Source: Methylobacterium mesophilicum SR1.6/6 (GTDB taxonomy: Bacteria > Pseudomonadota > Alphaproteobacteria > Rhizobiales > Beijerinckiaceae). Taken from it: a DNA stretch of 64,000 bases. The stretch is taken from NCBI RefSeq assembly GCF_000364445.2, contig NZ_CP043538.1:141198-205197 (forward strand). The letters are read 5' to 3'. Positions 9,140 through 17,861 of this stretch are shown here, piece after piece. Both the position numbers and the translations under genes were made by a program. The stretch's first letter is position 1. Each line of letters opens with the position of its first letter. The notes beneath the pieces were generated by a model, which searched no databases, was not told where the DNA came from, and saw only the letters and a program-made list of their open reading frames with translations.

Positions 9140-10942
9140 ATGAGCGACGACGACCTTCAGGTCCTTCCGCCGAACTCCGCCAACGCCGGCACGGGTGACC
9201 TCATCCAGGCCGAGCGCGACCAGCTCTCGCGCAACGAGCACATCAAGGAAGCCAGCGGGTACCTGCGTGGCAAGCTCGCCGAGGCGCTCCTGATGCCCGC
9301 GAGCGGCGCCGTCTCCGACGACGACGGCCAGCTCGTCAAGTTCCACGGCATGTACCTCCAGGACGACCGGGACCTCAGGCCCGAGCGGATGCGCAAGAAG
9401 CTCGACCGCGCCTACGCCTTCATGATTCGGCTGCGGATTCCGGGCGGCGTGCTCACCTCCCAGCAGTGGCTCGTTCTCGACGAGATCGCCCGCTCCTATG
9501 CCAACGGCTCGTTGCGGGCGACGACGCGGCAGACCTTCCAGTACCACGGCGTCATCAAGTCGAACCTCAAGCGCACGATGAAGGCCATCGACGGGGCGTT
9601 GCTCGACACCATCGCGGCCTGTGGGGACGTCAACCGCAACGTGCTCTCGGCTTCCAACCCCTACCAATCCGAGGCGCACGCGGCCGCCTACGACCTCGCC
9701 AAGGCCATCTCGGACCACCTGCTGCCTAGGACGGGCGCTTGGCGCGAGATCTGGCTCGATGGCGAGAAGGTGGTCGGGGGCGAGGACGAGACGGTCGAGC
9801 CGATCTACGGCAAAACCTACCTGCCCCGGAAGTTCAAGGTGGTCGTCGCCGTGCCGCCGTCGAACGACGTCGACATCTTCGCGCACGACCTCGGCTTCAT
9901 CGCCATCCTCGACGAGGCCGGCGATCTGGCGGGCTGGAACGTCACGGTCGGCGGCGGCATGGGCATGACCCATGGCGAGGCCGACACCTTCCCGCGCACC
10001 GCCGAGGTGATGTGCTTCTGCGAGCCGGGGGACGCCCTGAAGGTGGCCGAGGCGGTGATGACGGTCCAGCGCGACTGGGGCAACCGCAAGAGCCGCAAGA
10101 ACGCCCGCCTGAAGTACACCATCGAGCGGTTCGGCCTCGACGCCTTCCGTGCCGAGGTCGAGCGGCGCGTCGGCAAGGGCTTTGCCGAACCGAGGCCCTT
10201 CAAGTTCGAGAACAACGGCGACCGCTACGGCTGGACCGAGGGCGAGGACGGGCGTCACCACCTCACCTTGTTCATCCAGAACGGGCGGGTGCGGGATTTC
10301 GAGGGAGGGCCACAGCTCCTGACCGGCCTGCGTCACATCGCCGAGGTCCACCAGGGCGAGTTCCGCCTGACGGCCAACCAGAACGTGCTCGTCGCGAACG
10401 TCCCTGCCGGGAAGCGCGCCGAGATCGAGGCGCTCGTGGCCGAGCACGGCCTGACCGCCCATGCCGGCACCCTCCGTCGCAACAGCATGGCCTGCGTGGC
10501 GCTGCCGACCTGCGGCCTCGCCCTTGCCGAGAGCGAACGCTACCTGCCGACGCTCATCGACGAGTTGGAGGCCTGCCTGGCCGGGCATGGTCTCGCGGAG
10601 GACGAGATCACGATCCGCATGACGGGCTGCCCGAATGGCTGCGCGCGTCCCTACATCGCCGAGATCGGCCTCGTGGGTAAGGGACCGGAGCGCTACAACC
10701 TCTATCTCGGCGCCGCCTTTGACGGGTCGCGTCTGGGCAAGCTCTACGCCGAGGATGTCCACGCCTCCGCCATCGTCGCGACGCTCGACCCGCTCCTGGG
10801 CGCCTACAAGGCTGAGCGGGGCGCCGGCGAACGTTTTGGGGACTTCCTGGTGCGCGCTGGGCACGTGGCCCGCACGACGAACGGGCCGGATTTCCATGAG
10901 CGAACAGGAGCCCTGCTCGGTGCCACCGCACATGCGGGATAG
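9140..10942 (+). CDS. cysI: Sulfite reductase hemoprotein beta subunit (NADPH type)
   Basis: 600 residues, cytoplasmic. It reduces sulfite to sulfide with siroheme coupled to a 4Fe-4S cluster. Cluster ligands are seen in ACVALPTCGLA (CX5C) and TGCPNGCARP (CX3C); two nitrite/sulfite reductase repeats are evident, with RATTRQTFQYHG in the first. Start ATG 9140 gives the family N terminus. The normal flavoprotein partner CysJ is replaced upstream by a shortened, motif-altered homologue, so the electron donor is uncertain. Siroheme enzymes bind cyanide, so a second CysI in a cyanide operon may serve as a resistant or induced isoform, or may deal with sulfite released when cyanide is sulfurated; both are inferences. 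Confidence 0.93.
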   Translation: MSDDDLQVLPPNSANAGTGDLIQAERDQLSRNEHIKEASGYLRGKLAEALLMPASGAVSDDDGQLVKFHGMYLQDDRDLRPERMRKKLDRAYAFMIRLRIPGGVLTSQQWLVLDEIARSYANGSLRATTRQTFQYHGVIKSNLKRTMKAIDGALLDTIAACGDVNRNVLSASNPYQSEAHAAAYDLAKAISDHLLPRTGAWREIWLDGEKVVGGEDETVEPIYGKTYLPRKFKVVVAVPPSNDVDIFAHDLGFIAILDEAGDLAGWNVTVGGGMGMTHGEADTFPRTAEVMCFCEPGDALKVAEAVMTVQRDWGNRKSRKNARLKYTIERFGLDAFRAEVERRVGKGFAEPRPFKFENNGDRYGWTEGEDGRHHLTLFIQNGRVRDFEGGPQLLTGLRHIAEVHQGEFRLTANQNVLVANVPAGKRAEIEALVAEHGLTAHAGTLRRNSMACVALPTCGLALAESERYLPTLIDELEACLAGHGLAEDEITIRMTGCPNGCARPYIAEIGLVGKGPERYNLYLGAAFDGSRLGKLYAEDVHASAIVATLDPLLGAYKAERGAGERFGDFLVRAGHVARTTNGPDFHERTGALLGATAHAG

Positions 10943-11086
10943 CCTTTGGCCTTGCCCGGTCCTTCCGAGGATTGGTCGGGCCAGGCATCCGCGCCGCGCC
11001 CGAAGGACATTTCCTCGGCAACGTCTCACGACGACCCGAAGGACGGGCTAGGCCTACCCGACAGTTCGGAGCGAGATGGTGAAAGG

Positions 11087-11245
11087 ATGAAGTTCGCACT
11101 CGCACAGGGGGCTACCCTCGCGGTGACCCTGCTCTCCATCGCGGCCGCGCGGTTCCTGACGTCCGCCGGCTTCGAGCATGCCGCACGGGACTGCTTTCTT
11201 GCCGCGGCCTACGCGACCGCCATTACGCTGTCCGTCGCCCGCTGA
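11087..11245 (+). CDS. Small membrane peptide of unknown function
   Basis: 52 residues, two short hydrophobic stretches (LAVTLLSIAAARFLT and FLAAAYATAITLSVA). ATG 11087 follows GAAAGG closely. It lies between cysI and the second DUF983 gene in the same direction, 144 bases after cysI. I do not recognise the family. Confidence 0.5.
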   Translation: MKFALAQGATLAVTLLSIAAARFLTSAGFEHAARDCFLAAAYATAITLSVAR

Positions 11246-11350
11246 GGCGTGGGCAGGCTGCGGCAGGGACCCCGAGGAGAGGCCGCGATCCACGCGATGT
11301 TGCGCATCGCTGCCGGCGCTGGCGCGTTGCACCCTCGAAGAGGAGTCCGC

Positions 11351-11752
11351 ATGGCCGAACCGTCTTATGCCGCGCAGTCACCTATCGGGGTGGCAATGCG
11401 AAGCCGGTGCCCGCGTTGCGGGCGAGGCCACCTGTTCAGCGGCTTCCTCAAGCTTGCCCCCCGCTGCGACGCGTGTGGCCTCGACTATTCCTTTGCCGAT
11501 CCTGCCGACGGCCCGGCCTTCTTCGTGATGATGACGGCCGCGGTGCCCGCGACCGCGTTCGGGATCTGGCTCGAACTCACCTACTCGCCCCCTCTGTGGG
11601 TGCATGCCGTCGCGACGCTGCCTATCGTGCTGATTGCCTGCACGCTGCCGCTTCGGTTCTTCAAGGGCTGGCTCGTCGCCGAGCAGTACATCCGCAAAGC
11701 CGAGGAAGGTCGCATCGCTCGCCCCGAAGCGTCGGCACGCGATCCAACCTAG
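11351..11752 (+). CDS. DUF983 small membrane protein (second copy)
   Basis: 133 residues, colinear with the protein at 2740-3144. Same CPRCG and CDAC zinc-ribbon-like pairs, DYSFADPADGPAFF signature, FGIWLEL and WVHAV blocks, and a C-terminal AEQYIRKAEEGR. ATG 11351 is preceded by GAAGAGGAG. It closes the left gene run and converges on the second mocR gene. Two diverged copies in one island suggest either duplication or a role tied to each half. Confidence 0.85.
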   Translation: MAEPSYAAQSPIGVAMRSRCPRCGRGHLFSGFLKLAPRCDACGLDYSFADPADGPAFFVMMTAAVPATAFGIWLELTYSPPLWVHAVATLPIVLIACTLPLRFFKGWLVAEQYIRKAEEGRIARPEASARDPT

Positions 11753-11821
11753 CCCGAGGAGAATAGAGGACCACTGCACGAAGTAAGACCTTCCTGACCA
11801 TCCAGCTCTTGGGAGCGTGGC

Positions 11822-13261
11822 TCAGATGTAGGTCGAGGCGAGGGCCGGTGAGCCTTCGAGGGCGTGGGCGAGCACTTCCAGGCCGTGCGTGATCTGCTGC
11901 CGTGTCGATGGGCCGCCGAGGCAGAGCCGCACCGCTTCCGGGGGCGTACCAGCCACGCAGAACGGGTCGCTGCCGACCACGCCGAGCCCCGCCGCCCGGC
12001 CCTGGCTGGCAAAGGCCGAGCGCGTCCAGCCCTCCGGCAGCGTGATCCAGACGTGGAAGCCGTGCGGATCGGCGGTGTAGGTCTCGGCCGGAAGCAGCGA
12101 GGCCACGATGCGCTGGCGCGCGGCCGCCTCCTCGCGGACGAACTGGACGATGGCATCCGCCGTGCCATCCATGATCCAGCGCGTCGTCAGGGCCGTCGAG
12201 ATCGGCGAGGCCATGACGGTCGCGGCCCGTAGCGCACCCGCGAGCGGCAGGGCGGACCGAGCGCTCGGGGCGACCAGGAACGCGAGGCGAAGCCCGGCGC
12301 CCAGGCACTTGGCCACCCCTGCCACGTAGTAGGTGATCTCGGGTGCGAGTTCGGCGAAGCTCGGTGGCGGTGCCGGGCATATGCGCGCGTAAGCGTCGTC
12401 CTCGATGATGCTGACGGCGTAGCGCCGCGCCACCGCGATGATGGCCTCCCGCCGCGTGCGGGACAGGGTCGCGGTAGTGGGGTTCTGCAGCAGCGGGTTC
12501 AGGTAGATCGCCTTCGGCGCGACCTTGGTGCAGGCGGCCGCGAAGGCGTCGGGGTCGACCCCATGCCGGTCCATGGGTAGGTCGACGAGGCGCAGCCCCA
12601 GATGGGCGGCGAGCGCGCGGATACCCGGGTAGGTGATGCGCTCGGCGCAGATGGCGTCTCCCGGCCGGGCCACCTGGCCGAGCACGCTGAACAGGGCGCT
12701 GTGGGCGCCAGGGCAGATCAGGAGGCGCTCCCGCGTCGCCTCGACCCCACGACCCTTCAGCCATCGCAGTGCCGCTTCCTTGTCGTCGTCGGTCCCGCCG
12801 AAGCCCTGGTAACGCAGAAGGTTGGCCAGATCGCCGGAGAGTTCCGCGAAGGAGGCTTGCATGCGCGCCCGCAGGGCCGGTGCGTCGGGCTCGGGCGGAA
12901 GGTTCATGGTGAAGTCGACCGGTCCGACCCGCTGCGACCGCGCAGGGACACCCGCCTGCGCGGCACGCGCCGGATCGACCACGAAGGTTCCCTGGCCGAC
13001 GCGTCCCTCGATCAGGCCGCGCTTATGGCCCTCGACATAGCCGCGGGATACCGTCGTGAAGTTCAGGTCGAGGGCCTCGGCCAGCGCCCGCTGGGTCGGC
13101 AGGCGCGTGCCGGGCGTCAGGCGCCCCGTCCGTATGTCATCCGCCAGCGCCTCCGCGATAGCCAGGTAATGCGGCTTGCCCCAGCGCTTCAGGTCCGGCG
13201 TCCAGGCCACGGCCATGACGTCCTGGGGGCTCGTTGGCCCTTCTCTCTTCGTCGCCTTCAT
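11822..13261 (-). CDS. MocR-type GntR/aminotransferase-fold transcriptional regulator (second copy)
   Basis: 479 residues from ATG 13261 (an in-frame GTG at 13270 is also possible). A GntR winged helix is at about 20-85 (LPTQRALAEALDLNFTTVSR) and the aminotransferase fold has SIIEDDAYARI and the PLP-lysine region AGVAKCLGAGLRL. It diverges from the nit operon starting at 13625, so that operon is its likely target. Domain order and local wording (KPHYLAIAEALADDIRTGRL) resemble the first MocR at 1156-2577, so the two are probably paralogues. Confidence 0.88.
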   Translation of the reverse strand: MKATKREGPTSPQDVMAVAWTPDLKRWGKPHYLAIAEALADDIRTGRLTPGTRLPTQRALAEALDLNFTTVSRGYVEGHKRGLIEGRVGQGTFVVDPARAAQAGVPARSQRVGPVDFTMNLPPEPDAPALRARMQASFAELSGDLANLLRYQGFGGTDDDKEAALRWLKGRGVEATRERLLICPGAHSALFSVLGQVARPGDAICAERITYPGIRALAAHLGLRLVDLPMDRHGVDPDAFAAACTKVAPKAIYLNPLLQNPTTATLSRTRREAIIAVARRYAVSIIEDDAYARICPAPPPSFAELAPEITYYVAGVAKCLGAGLRLAFLVAPSARSALPLAGALRAATVMASPISTALTTRWIMDGTADAIVQFVREEAAARQRIVASLLPAETYTADPHGFHVWITLPEGWTRSAFASQGRAAGLGVVGSDPFCVAGTPPEAVRLCLGGPSTRQQITHGLEVLAHALEGSPALASTYI

Positions 13262-13285
13262 CAGCTCCACGCCTGCACCATCGAT

Positions 13286-13499
13286 ATGCGATCAATATTT
13301 GATTGTATGGCTAGCAAGCGTCGTACCGCGCGAGCATCTCTGACGATCCGCTCACGATATCCATACAATACGAGCAATCGCTGACTTTCGAACGTGCACC
13401 CCATGATCACACGATGCGCAGGCAATGCACTGGAAACGGGCGCCTTCCACTTGAGCGTTCAAGATCGGAGCTCGGTCTTTTGATCGCATAATTGTATGC
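13286..13499. promoter_or_regulatory. Divergent mocR/nit regulatory region with repeated motifs
   Basis: The intergenic region 13271-13624 is AT-rich for this window. It holds ATGCGATCAA at 13286-13295 and its reverse complement TTGATCGCAT at 13480-13489. ATTGTATGG lies at 13302-13310, CCATACAAT at 13361-13369 and ATTGTATGC at 13491-13499. The 10-mer and the CCATACA half-site recur together at 21881-21910 before the outer-membrane gene. Likely MocR operators for autoregulation and nit activation. No -35/-10 pair could be assigned with confidence. Confidence 0.6.
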
Positions 13500-13624
13500 A
13501 TCTAACTTCGGCTCATTGACCGACCCATTGATTGCCGCGTGCTTGGCACACCGCTTGCCATGAAGGTCCCGTGACCGCTCGCAGCCCTGCCTGCCGCGGC
13601 CCCATCCTTCAAGGAGCGAGCCCA

Positions 13625-14107
13625 ATGCCTGCCGTGAACCGTGAAGCCCACAAGAAGGGCGACTTCCTGGTCGACTACGAAGAAAAGGTCTTCGAGGACG
13701 TGAAGGCCGAGCCGGGCCAGAAGGCGCTGGTAACCTTCCACACTGTCGCTTTCGAAGGCTCCATCGGCCTCGTGAATCTGCTCCAGGCCACCCGCTTGCA
13801 GCGAAAGGGCTTCGACACCTCCATCCTGCTCTACGGCCCGGGCATCACGCTCGGCGTGCAGCGCGGCTTCCCCCGGCTCGGCGACGAGGCCTTCCCGGGA
13901 CACCTCAACTTCAACAACCAGCTTGAGAAGTTCATGGCCGAAGGCGGCAAGGTCTACGCCTGCCGGTTCTCGACCCAGGCGCTGTACGGCCACGGCGAGG
14001 CGGCTTTCATCGAGGGCATCCGCATGATCAACCCCCTCGACGTGCTCGACTGCATCCTCCTGCACAAGCGCGACAACGCGGTGATCATCGACACCTGGAC
14101 TGTCTGA
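13625..14107 (+). CDS. nitB: MSMEG_0572/Sll0783-family nitrogen-starvation response protein, first gene of Nit1C
   Basis: 160 residues, soluble, compact alpha/beta. Landmarks are [34 protein letters not shown] and a conserved cysteine in [11 protein letters not shown]. It belongs to the MSMEG_0572/Sll0783 family that heads the Nit1C nitrilase cluster, linked in other bacteria to growth on cyanide and to nitrogen starvation; its biochemical role is unknown. Start ATG 13625 follows AAGGAG by eight bases. It leads a tightly packed operon of eight genes. Confidence 0.85.
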   Translation: MPAVNREAHKKGDFLVDYEEKVFEDVKAEPGQKALVTFHTVAFEGSIGLVNLLQATRLQRKGFDTSILLYGPGITLGVQRGFPRLGDEAFPGHLNFNNQLEKFMAEGGKVYACRFSTQALYGHGEAAFIEGIRMINPLDVLDCILLHKRDNAVIIDTWTV

Positions 14108-14190
14108 GCGAGCCTTCGGGTCCGCCGACCGGGACGTCGCATCCGGCGGCCGCGCACGACGCGGCCGCAGTCACAGCCGGAGAATCATCC

Positions 14191-15267
14191 ATGTCAGAGA
14201 CCCGGATCGTGCGGGCCGCCGCCGTCCAGATCGCGCCGGACCTCGACCGGCCGGACGGCACGCTGGAGCGCGTGCTCAACGCCATCGACGAGGCCGCCGC
14301 CAAGGGCGCGCGCTTCATGGTCTTCCCCGAGACCTTCGTGCCCTACTACCCCTACTTTTCCTTCGTCCTCCCGCCCGCGATGCAGGGGGCCGAGCACCTC
14401 AAGCTATACGAGCGGGCCCCCACCGTCCCCGGGCCGGTGACGCAGGCGGTTGCCGCTGCCGCCCGCCGCCACGGACTCGTGGTAGTCCTCGGGGTCAACG
14501 AGCGCGACCACGGATCGCTCTACAACACCCAGCTGATCTTCGACGCGGACGGCAGCCTGAAGCTGAAGCGGCGCAAGATCACGCCGACCTACCACGAGCG
14601 TATGATTTGGGGTCAGGGCGACGGCGCCGGCCTCGACGTCGTGGAGACGGCCGTCGGTCGCGTCGGGGCGCTCGCCTGCTGGGAGCACTACAACCCCCTC
14701 GCGCGCTACGCCCTCATGGCGCGCCATGAGGAGATCCACGCCGCGCAGTTCCCGGGCTCCCTCGTCGGCCAGATCTTCGCCGACCAGATGGAGGTGACGA
14801 TCCGCCACCATGCCCTGGAGGCGGCGTGCTTCGTGGTCAACGCCACCGGCTGGCTCACCGACGAGCAGGTGGCGCAGTTCTGCCCGGACGAGCGGCTGCG
14901 CGGCGCCTGCCGCGGCGGCAACTGCACCGCCATCGTCTCGCCCGAGGGCAAGCATCTCGCCGAGCCGCTCGGGCCGGGCGAGGGCATCCTGATCGCCGAC
15001 ATGGACATGGCGCTGGTGACCAAGCGCAAGCGGATGATGGACTCGGTCGGCCACTACGCGCGCCCCGAGCTCCTCAGCCTCCTCCACGACGACCGCCCGG
15101 CCTCGTTCGTGCACCAGCCGGTCCGTTCACCGTCCGATTCCCGGAGCTTCGACCATGAGCACCAGCCCGCTTCTGACGAACGAACCCTCCTGTCCGCCGG
15201 TCGTGGCGGGCCTGGTCGGGATGCCGACGGAGCGCCTGATCAACGCGTTGCAGTCCTACGGCGTTAG
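14191..15267 (+). CDS. nitC: Nit1C nitrilase (Sll0784/MSMEG family)
   Basis: 358 residues. Catalytic Glu47 ([13 protein letters not shown]), Lys129 ([16 protein letters not shown]) and Cys163 ([12 protein letters not shown]) are present. The 'PYYPYFSF' stretch is typical of the Nit1C nitrilase, which is required for growth on cyanide in organisms with this cluster; the exact substrate is debated (cyanide-derived nitrile or free HCN). The recognisable fold ends near residue 310 ([14 protein letters not shown]). The last ~37 codons overlap the start of nitD in another frame and look unlike the family, suggesting a lost stop or a small frameshift near 15140-15155. Confidence 0.9.
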   Translation: MSETRIVRAAAVQIAPDLDRPDGTLERVLNAIDEAAAKGARFMVFPETFVPYYPYFSFVLPPAMQGAEHLKLYERAPTVPGPVTQAVAAAARRHGLVVVLGVNERDHGSLYNTQLIFDADGSLKLKRRKITPTYHERMIWGQGDGAGLDVVETAVGRVGALACWEHYNPLARYALMARHEEIHAAQFPGSLVGQIFADQMEVTIRHHALEAACFVVNATGWLTDEQVAQFCPDERLRGACRGGNCTAIVSPEGKHLAEPLGPGEGILIADMDMALVTKRKRMMDSVGHYARPELLSLLHDDRPASFVHQPVRSPSDSRSFDHEHQPASDERTLLSAGRGGPGRDADGAPDQRVAVLRR

Positions 15268-16324
15268 GCTCGCCGACAGCCGGGCCGGAGCCCCGAGCCG
15301 TCGCGGCGGTGCCGGCCCTTCGGACCACAAGGCCATGACCATCGCGGGCCGCACCGTAATGGTCCCGGTCCATACCGAGACCGCCTTCGACTCGCCCTTT
15401 CTCGTGCGTCGCCCGGATGCGGACGGCGTCTCGGTGATCGAGCACGACGGCGTGGTGATCGGACAGGCGACCTTCCCGGGCAAACCGCGCTTCTACGCGC
15501 TCTCGACCTTCGACGGCGTGCCCTACTCCAAGATCGCCGTGTTGCATGGCCGGGACGTTCTCGCCACCACGGTGCTGCAGACCTGTATCCGCTACGCGAG
15601 CCGGGCCAAGACCTGCCAGTTCTGCTCCATCGGCCAGTCCCTGTCGGCGGGTCGCACCGTGGCGCACAAGTCGCCGGAACAGCTGGCCGAGGTCGCCCGT
15701 GCCGCCGTGCTCCTCGACGGCGTGAAGCACATGGTCATGACGACCGGCACCCCGAACGCCACCGACCGGGGCGCCGCCGTGCTCTGCGAGAGCGCCTTCG
15801 CCGTGAAGGCTGCGGTGGACCTGCCGATCCAGGCCCAGTGCGAGCCGCCCAACGACGACCGCTGGTTCGAGCGGATGAAGGCGTCCGGCATCGATGCGCT
15901 GGGCATGCACTTGGAGGCGGTCACGCCGGAGGTGCGGGCCAGGATCATGCCCGGCAAGGCGTCGGTGCCTCTGGAGCGGTACTATGCGGCCTTCGAAGCC
16001 GCCGTTCCGGTCTTCGGGCGCGGCCAGGTCTCGACTTACATCCTGGCCGGTCTGGGCGACGCACCGGAGGCCATCCTAGCGATGGCCGAGCGCCTGATCG
16101 GCATGGGCGTCTACCCGTTCGTGGTGCCCTTCGTGCCGATCTCCGGCACGCCGCTGGAGAGCCATCCGGCCCCTGGACCCGACTTCATGCACACCGTCCT
16201 GAAGCCGCTGGCCGACATGCTGGCCGGCGCGAACCTGCGCTCGACCGATATCAAGGCCGGCTGCGGCCGATGCGGCGCCTGCTCGGCCCTGTCCACCTAC
16301 GAGCGCGCGGGGGTGGCGGCATGA
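15155..16324 (+). CDS. nitD: MSMEG_0568-family radical SAM protein of Nit1C
   Basis: 389 residues. Cluster cysteines Cys144, Cys154 and Cys157 give the spacing CX9CX2C ([14 protein letters not shown]) rather than the usual CX3CX2C. Family landmarks are [15 protein letters not shown] and [14 protein letters not shown] near the N terminus, and a C-terminal CGRCGAC that could hold an auxiliary cluster. Start ATG 15155 has GGAG eight bases upstream; the stop overlaps nitE (ATGA). Its reaction is unknown; it is assumed to act with the nitrilase on cyanide or a nitrile. Confidence 0.88.
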   Translation: MSTSPLLTNEPSCPPVVAGLVGMPTERLINALQSYGVRLADSRAGAPSRRGGAGPSDHKAMTIAGRTVMVPVHTETAFDSPFLVRRPDADGVSVIEHDGVVIGQATFPGKPRFYALSTFDGVPYSKIAVLHGRDVLATTVLQTCIRYASRAKTCQFCSIGQSLSAGRTVAHKSPEQLAEVARAAVLLDGVKHMVMTTGTPNATDRGAAVLCESAFAVKAAVDLPIQAQCEPPNDDRWFERMKASGIDALGMHLEAVTPEVRARIMPGKASVPLERYYAAFEAAVPVFGRGQVSTYILAGLGDAPEAILAMAERLIGMGVYPFVVPFVPISGTPLESHPAPGPDFMHTVLKPLADMLAGANLRSTDIKAGCGRCGACSALSTYERAGVAA

Positions 16325-16866
16325 TCCTCGAACCCGTCGCGCCCTATCGGCCGAGCCACTTCCGCGTGAAGTTCGCTACGAGTGCCTGGGAGAGCCGCGC
16401 CTGCGCGGCCCTGCGCCGCCAGGTCTTCTGCACGGAGCAGGGCATCTTCGCGGACGATGACCGCGACGCCATCGACGCGCGGGCCATCCCGATCTGCGCC
16501 CTCTCGACGCTTGGCGGCGACGCCGACGCCGTCGTCGGCACGGTGCGCATCCACGATGTGGCCGAGCGTCCCGGCGAGTGGTGGGGCTCGCGCCTCGCCG
16601 TCGCCCGCGCGTTCCGGGGCACCGCCGCGCTGGGTGCCGGACTTATCCAGGTCGCGGTCTCCTCGGCCCATGCCCGGGGCTGCACCCGCTTCCTCGCCCA
16701 CGTGCAGGAGCGGAACGTGCCGCTGTTCCAGGCCCTGCACTGGGCAAGCCTCGACGCCGTCGACCTGCATGGGCGTTCGCATCACCTAATGCAGGCGGAC
16801 CTCGCGGCCTACCCTCCGATGCACGACCCGGAGCACGGGCTCGTCACGTTCCGCAGGGCCGCGTGA
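16321..16866 (+). CDS. nitE: MSMEG_0567-type GNAT N-acetyltransferase of Nit1C
   Basis: 181 residues. GNAT fold with the AcCoA-binding region around RLAVARAFRGTAALGAGLIQ, then FLAHVQERNVPLFQALHW. The N-terminal RRQVFCTEQGIF resembles the start of acyl-homoserine-lactone-like and related GNATs. The acceptor is unknown. Coupled by four-base overlap with nitD and one-base overlap with nitF. Confidence 0.85.
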   Translation: MILEPVAPYRPSHFRVKFATSAWESRACAALRRQVFCTEQGIFADDDRDAIDARAIPICALSTLGGDADAVVGTVRIHDVAERPGEWWGSRLAVARAFRGTAALGAGLIQVAVSSAHARGCTRFLAHVQERNVPLFQALHWASLDAVDLHGRSHHLMQADLAAYPPMHDPEHGLVTFRRAA

Positions 16867-17861
16867 TGACGGTCCCATTCGATATTCAGGCCCTGTCCCG
16901 TGAGATCCAGGACGCGCGCGGTATCGCGCACAAGCGCGACATCGACGCCGTGGTGGCACGGCTGGGTCTGGGAAGCCGGCACGCCGCGGTTCCGGTCGGC
17001 GACGACTGCGCCGCCATCCCGGACGGCGACGGCCACCTGCTGCTGGCCATCGAGGGATTCCTCGACAGCTTCGTCGCCGCCGACCCGTATTTCGCGGGCT
17101 ATTGCGGCATCATGGTCAACCTCAGCGACGTGGCCGCCATGGGCGGGCGCCCGCTCGCGGTCGTCGACGCACTGTGGAGCCGGGATGCGGCTGAGGCGGA
17201 CCCAATCCTGGCCGGCCTATCCGACGCCGCCGCTCTCTACGGCGTCCCGGTCGTGGGCGGCCACACCAACACCCGCGCGTCCTGCGGCAACCTCGCGGTC
17301 GCGGTGCTCGGTCGGGCGGGCCCGCGCCTCCTGACGAGCTTCGACGCCGCGCCGGGCGACGACCTCGTGGCCGCCATCGACCTTCGCGGCCGTTTCCGCG
17401 AGCCCCATCCCTACTGGGACGCCTCGACCGGCGCGCCGGGCGGGCGTCTGCGCGGCGACCTCGCGCTGCTACCGGGCCTCGCGGAGGACGGGCTTGCCTG
17501 CGCCGCCAAGGACATCAGCATGGCCGGCGTCGTCGGCACGGCGCTGATGCTGCTCGAATGCTCGCGGGTCGGCGGCGTCATCGACCTCGACGCGATCCCG
17601 CGCCCGGACCACGTCCCGCTCACGCGCTGGCTCACCGCGTTTCCGAGCTTCGGCTACCTCGTCAGCGTCCGCCCTGACCGCACGCCAGCCGTCTGCGCGC
17701 GCTTCGCGGACCGCGGCATCGCGGCGGCACGCATCGGGCGCCTCGACGCGAGCCGGGTCGCCCGGGTCCGTGGTGCCACGGGCGAGGAGGCCGTGGTCTG
17801 GGATTTCGCTGTAGGCCCGCTCATGGGCTGCGGCCAGGATGAAGCGGAGGCCGCAGCGTGA
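16866..17861 (+). CDS. nitF: AIR synthase-related (PurM-like) protein, Sll0787 family
   Basis: 331 residues, PurM/SelD/ThiL-like ATP-binding fold. The N-terminal metal/ATP motif is VGDDCAAIPDGDGHLLLAIEGF, then GYCGIMVNLSDVAAMGG and VVGGHTNTRASCGN. Such folds phosphorylate or activate amide and acid groups, but the Sll0787 branch has no proven reaction. It lies inside Nit1C between the acetyltransferase and the glycosyltransferase, sharing start/stop bases with both (ATG at 16866, GTG of the next gene at 17858). Confidence 0.87.
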   Translation: MTVPFDIQALSREIQDARGIAHKRDIDAVVARLGLGSRHAAVPVGDDCAAIPDGDGHLLLAIEGFLDSFVAADPYFAGYCGIMVNLSDVAAMGGRPLAVVDALWSRDAAEADPILAGLSDAAALYGVPVVGGHTNTRASCGNLAVAVLGRAGPRLLTSFDAAPGDDLVAAIDLRGRFREPHPYWDASTGAPGGRLRGDLALLPGLAEDGLACAAKDISMAGVVGTALMLLECSRVGGVIDLDAIPRPDHVPLTRWLTAFPSFGYLVSVRPDRTPAVCARFADRGIAAARIGRLDASRVARVRGATGEEAVVWDFAVGPLMGCGQDEAEAAA

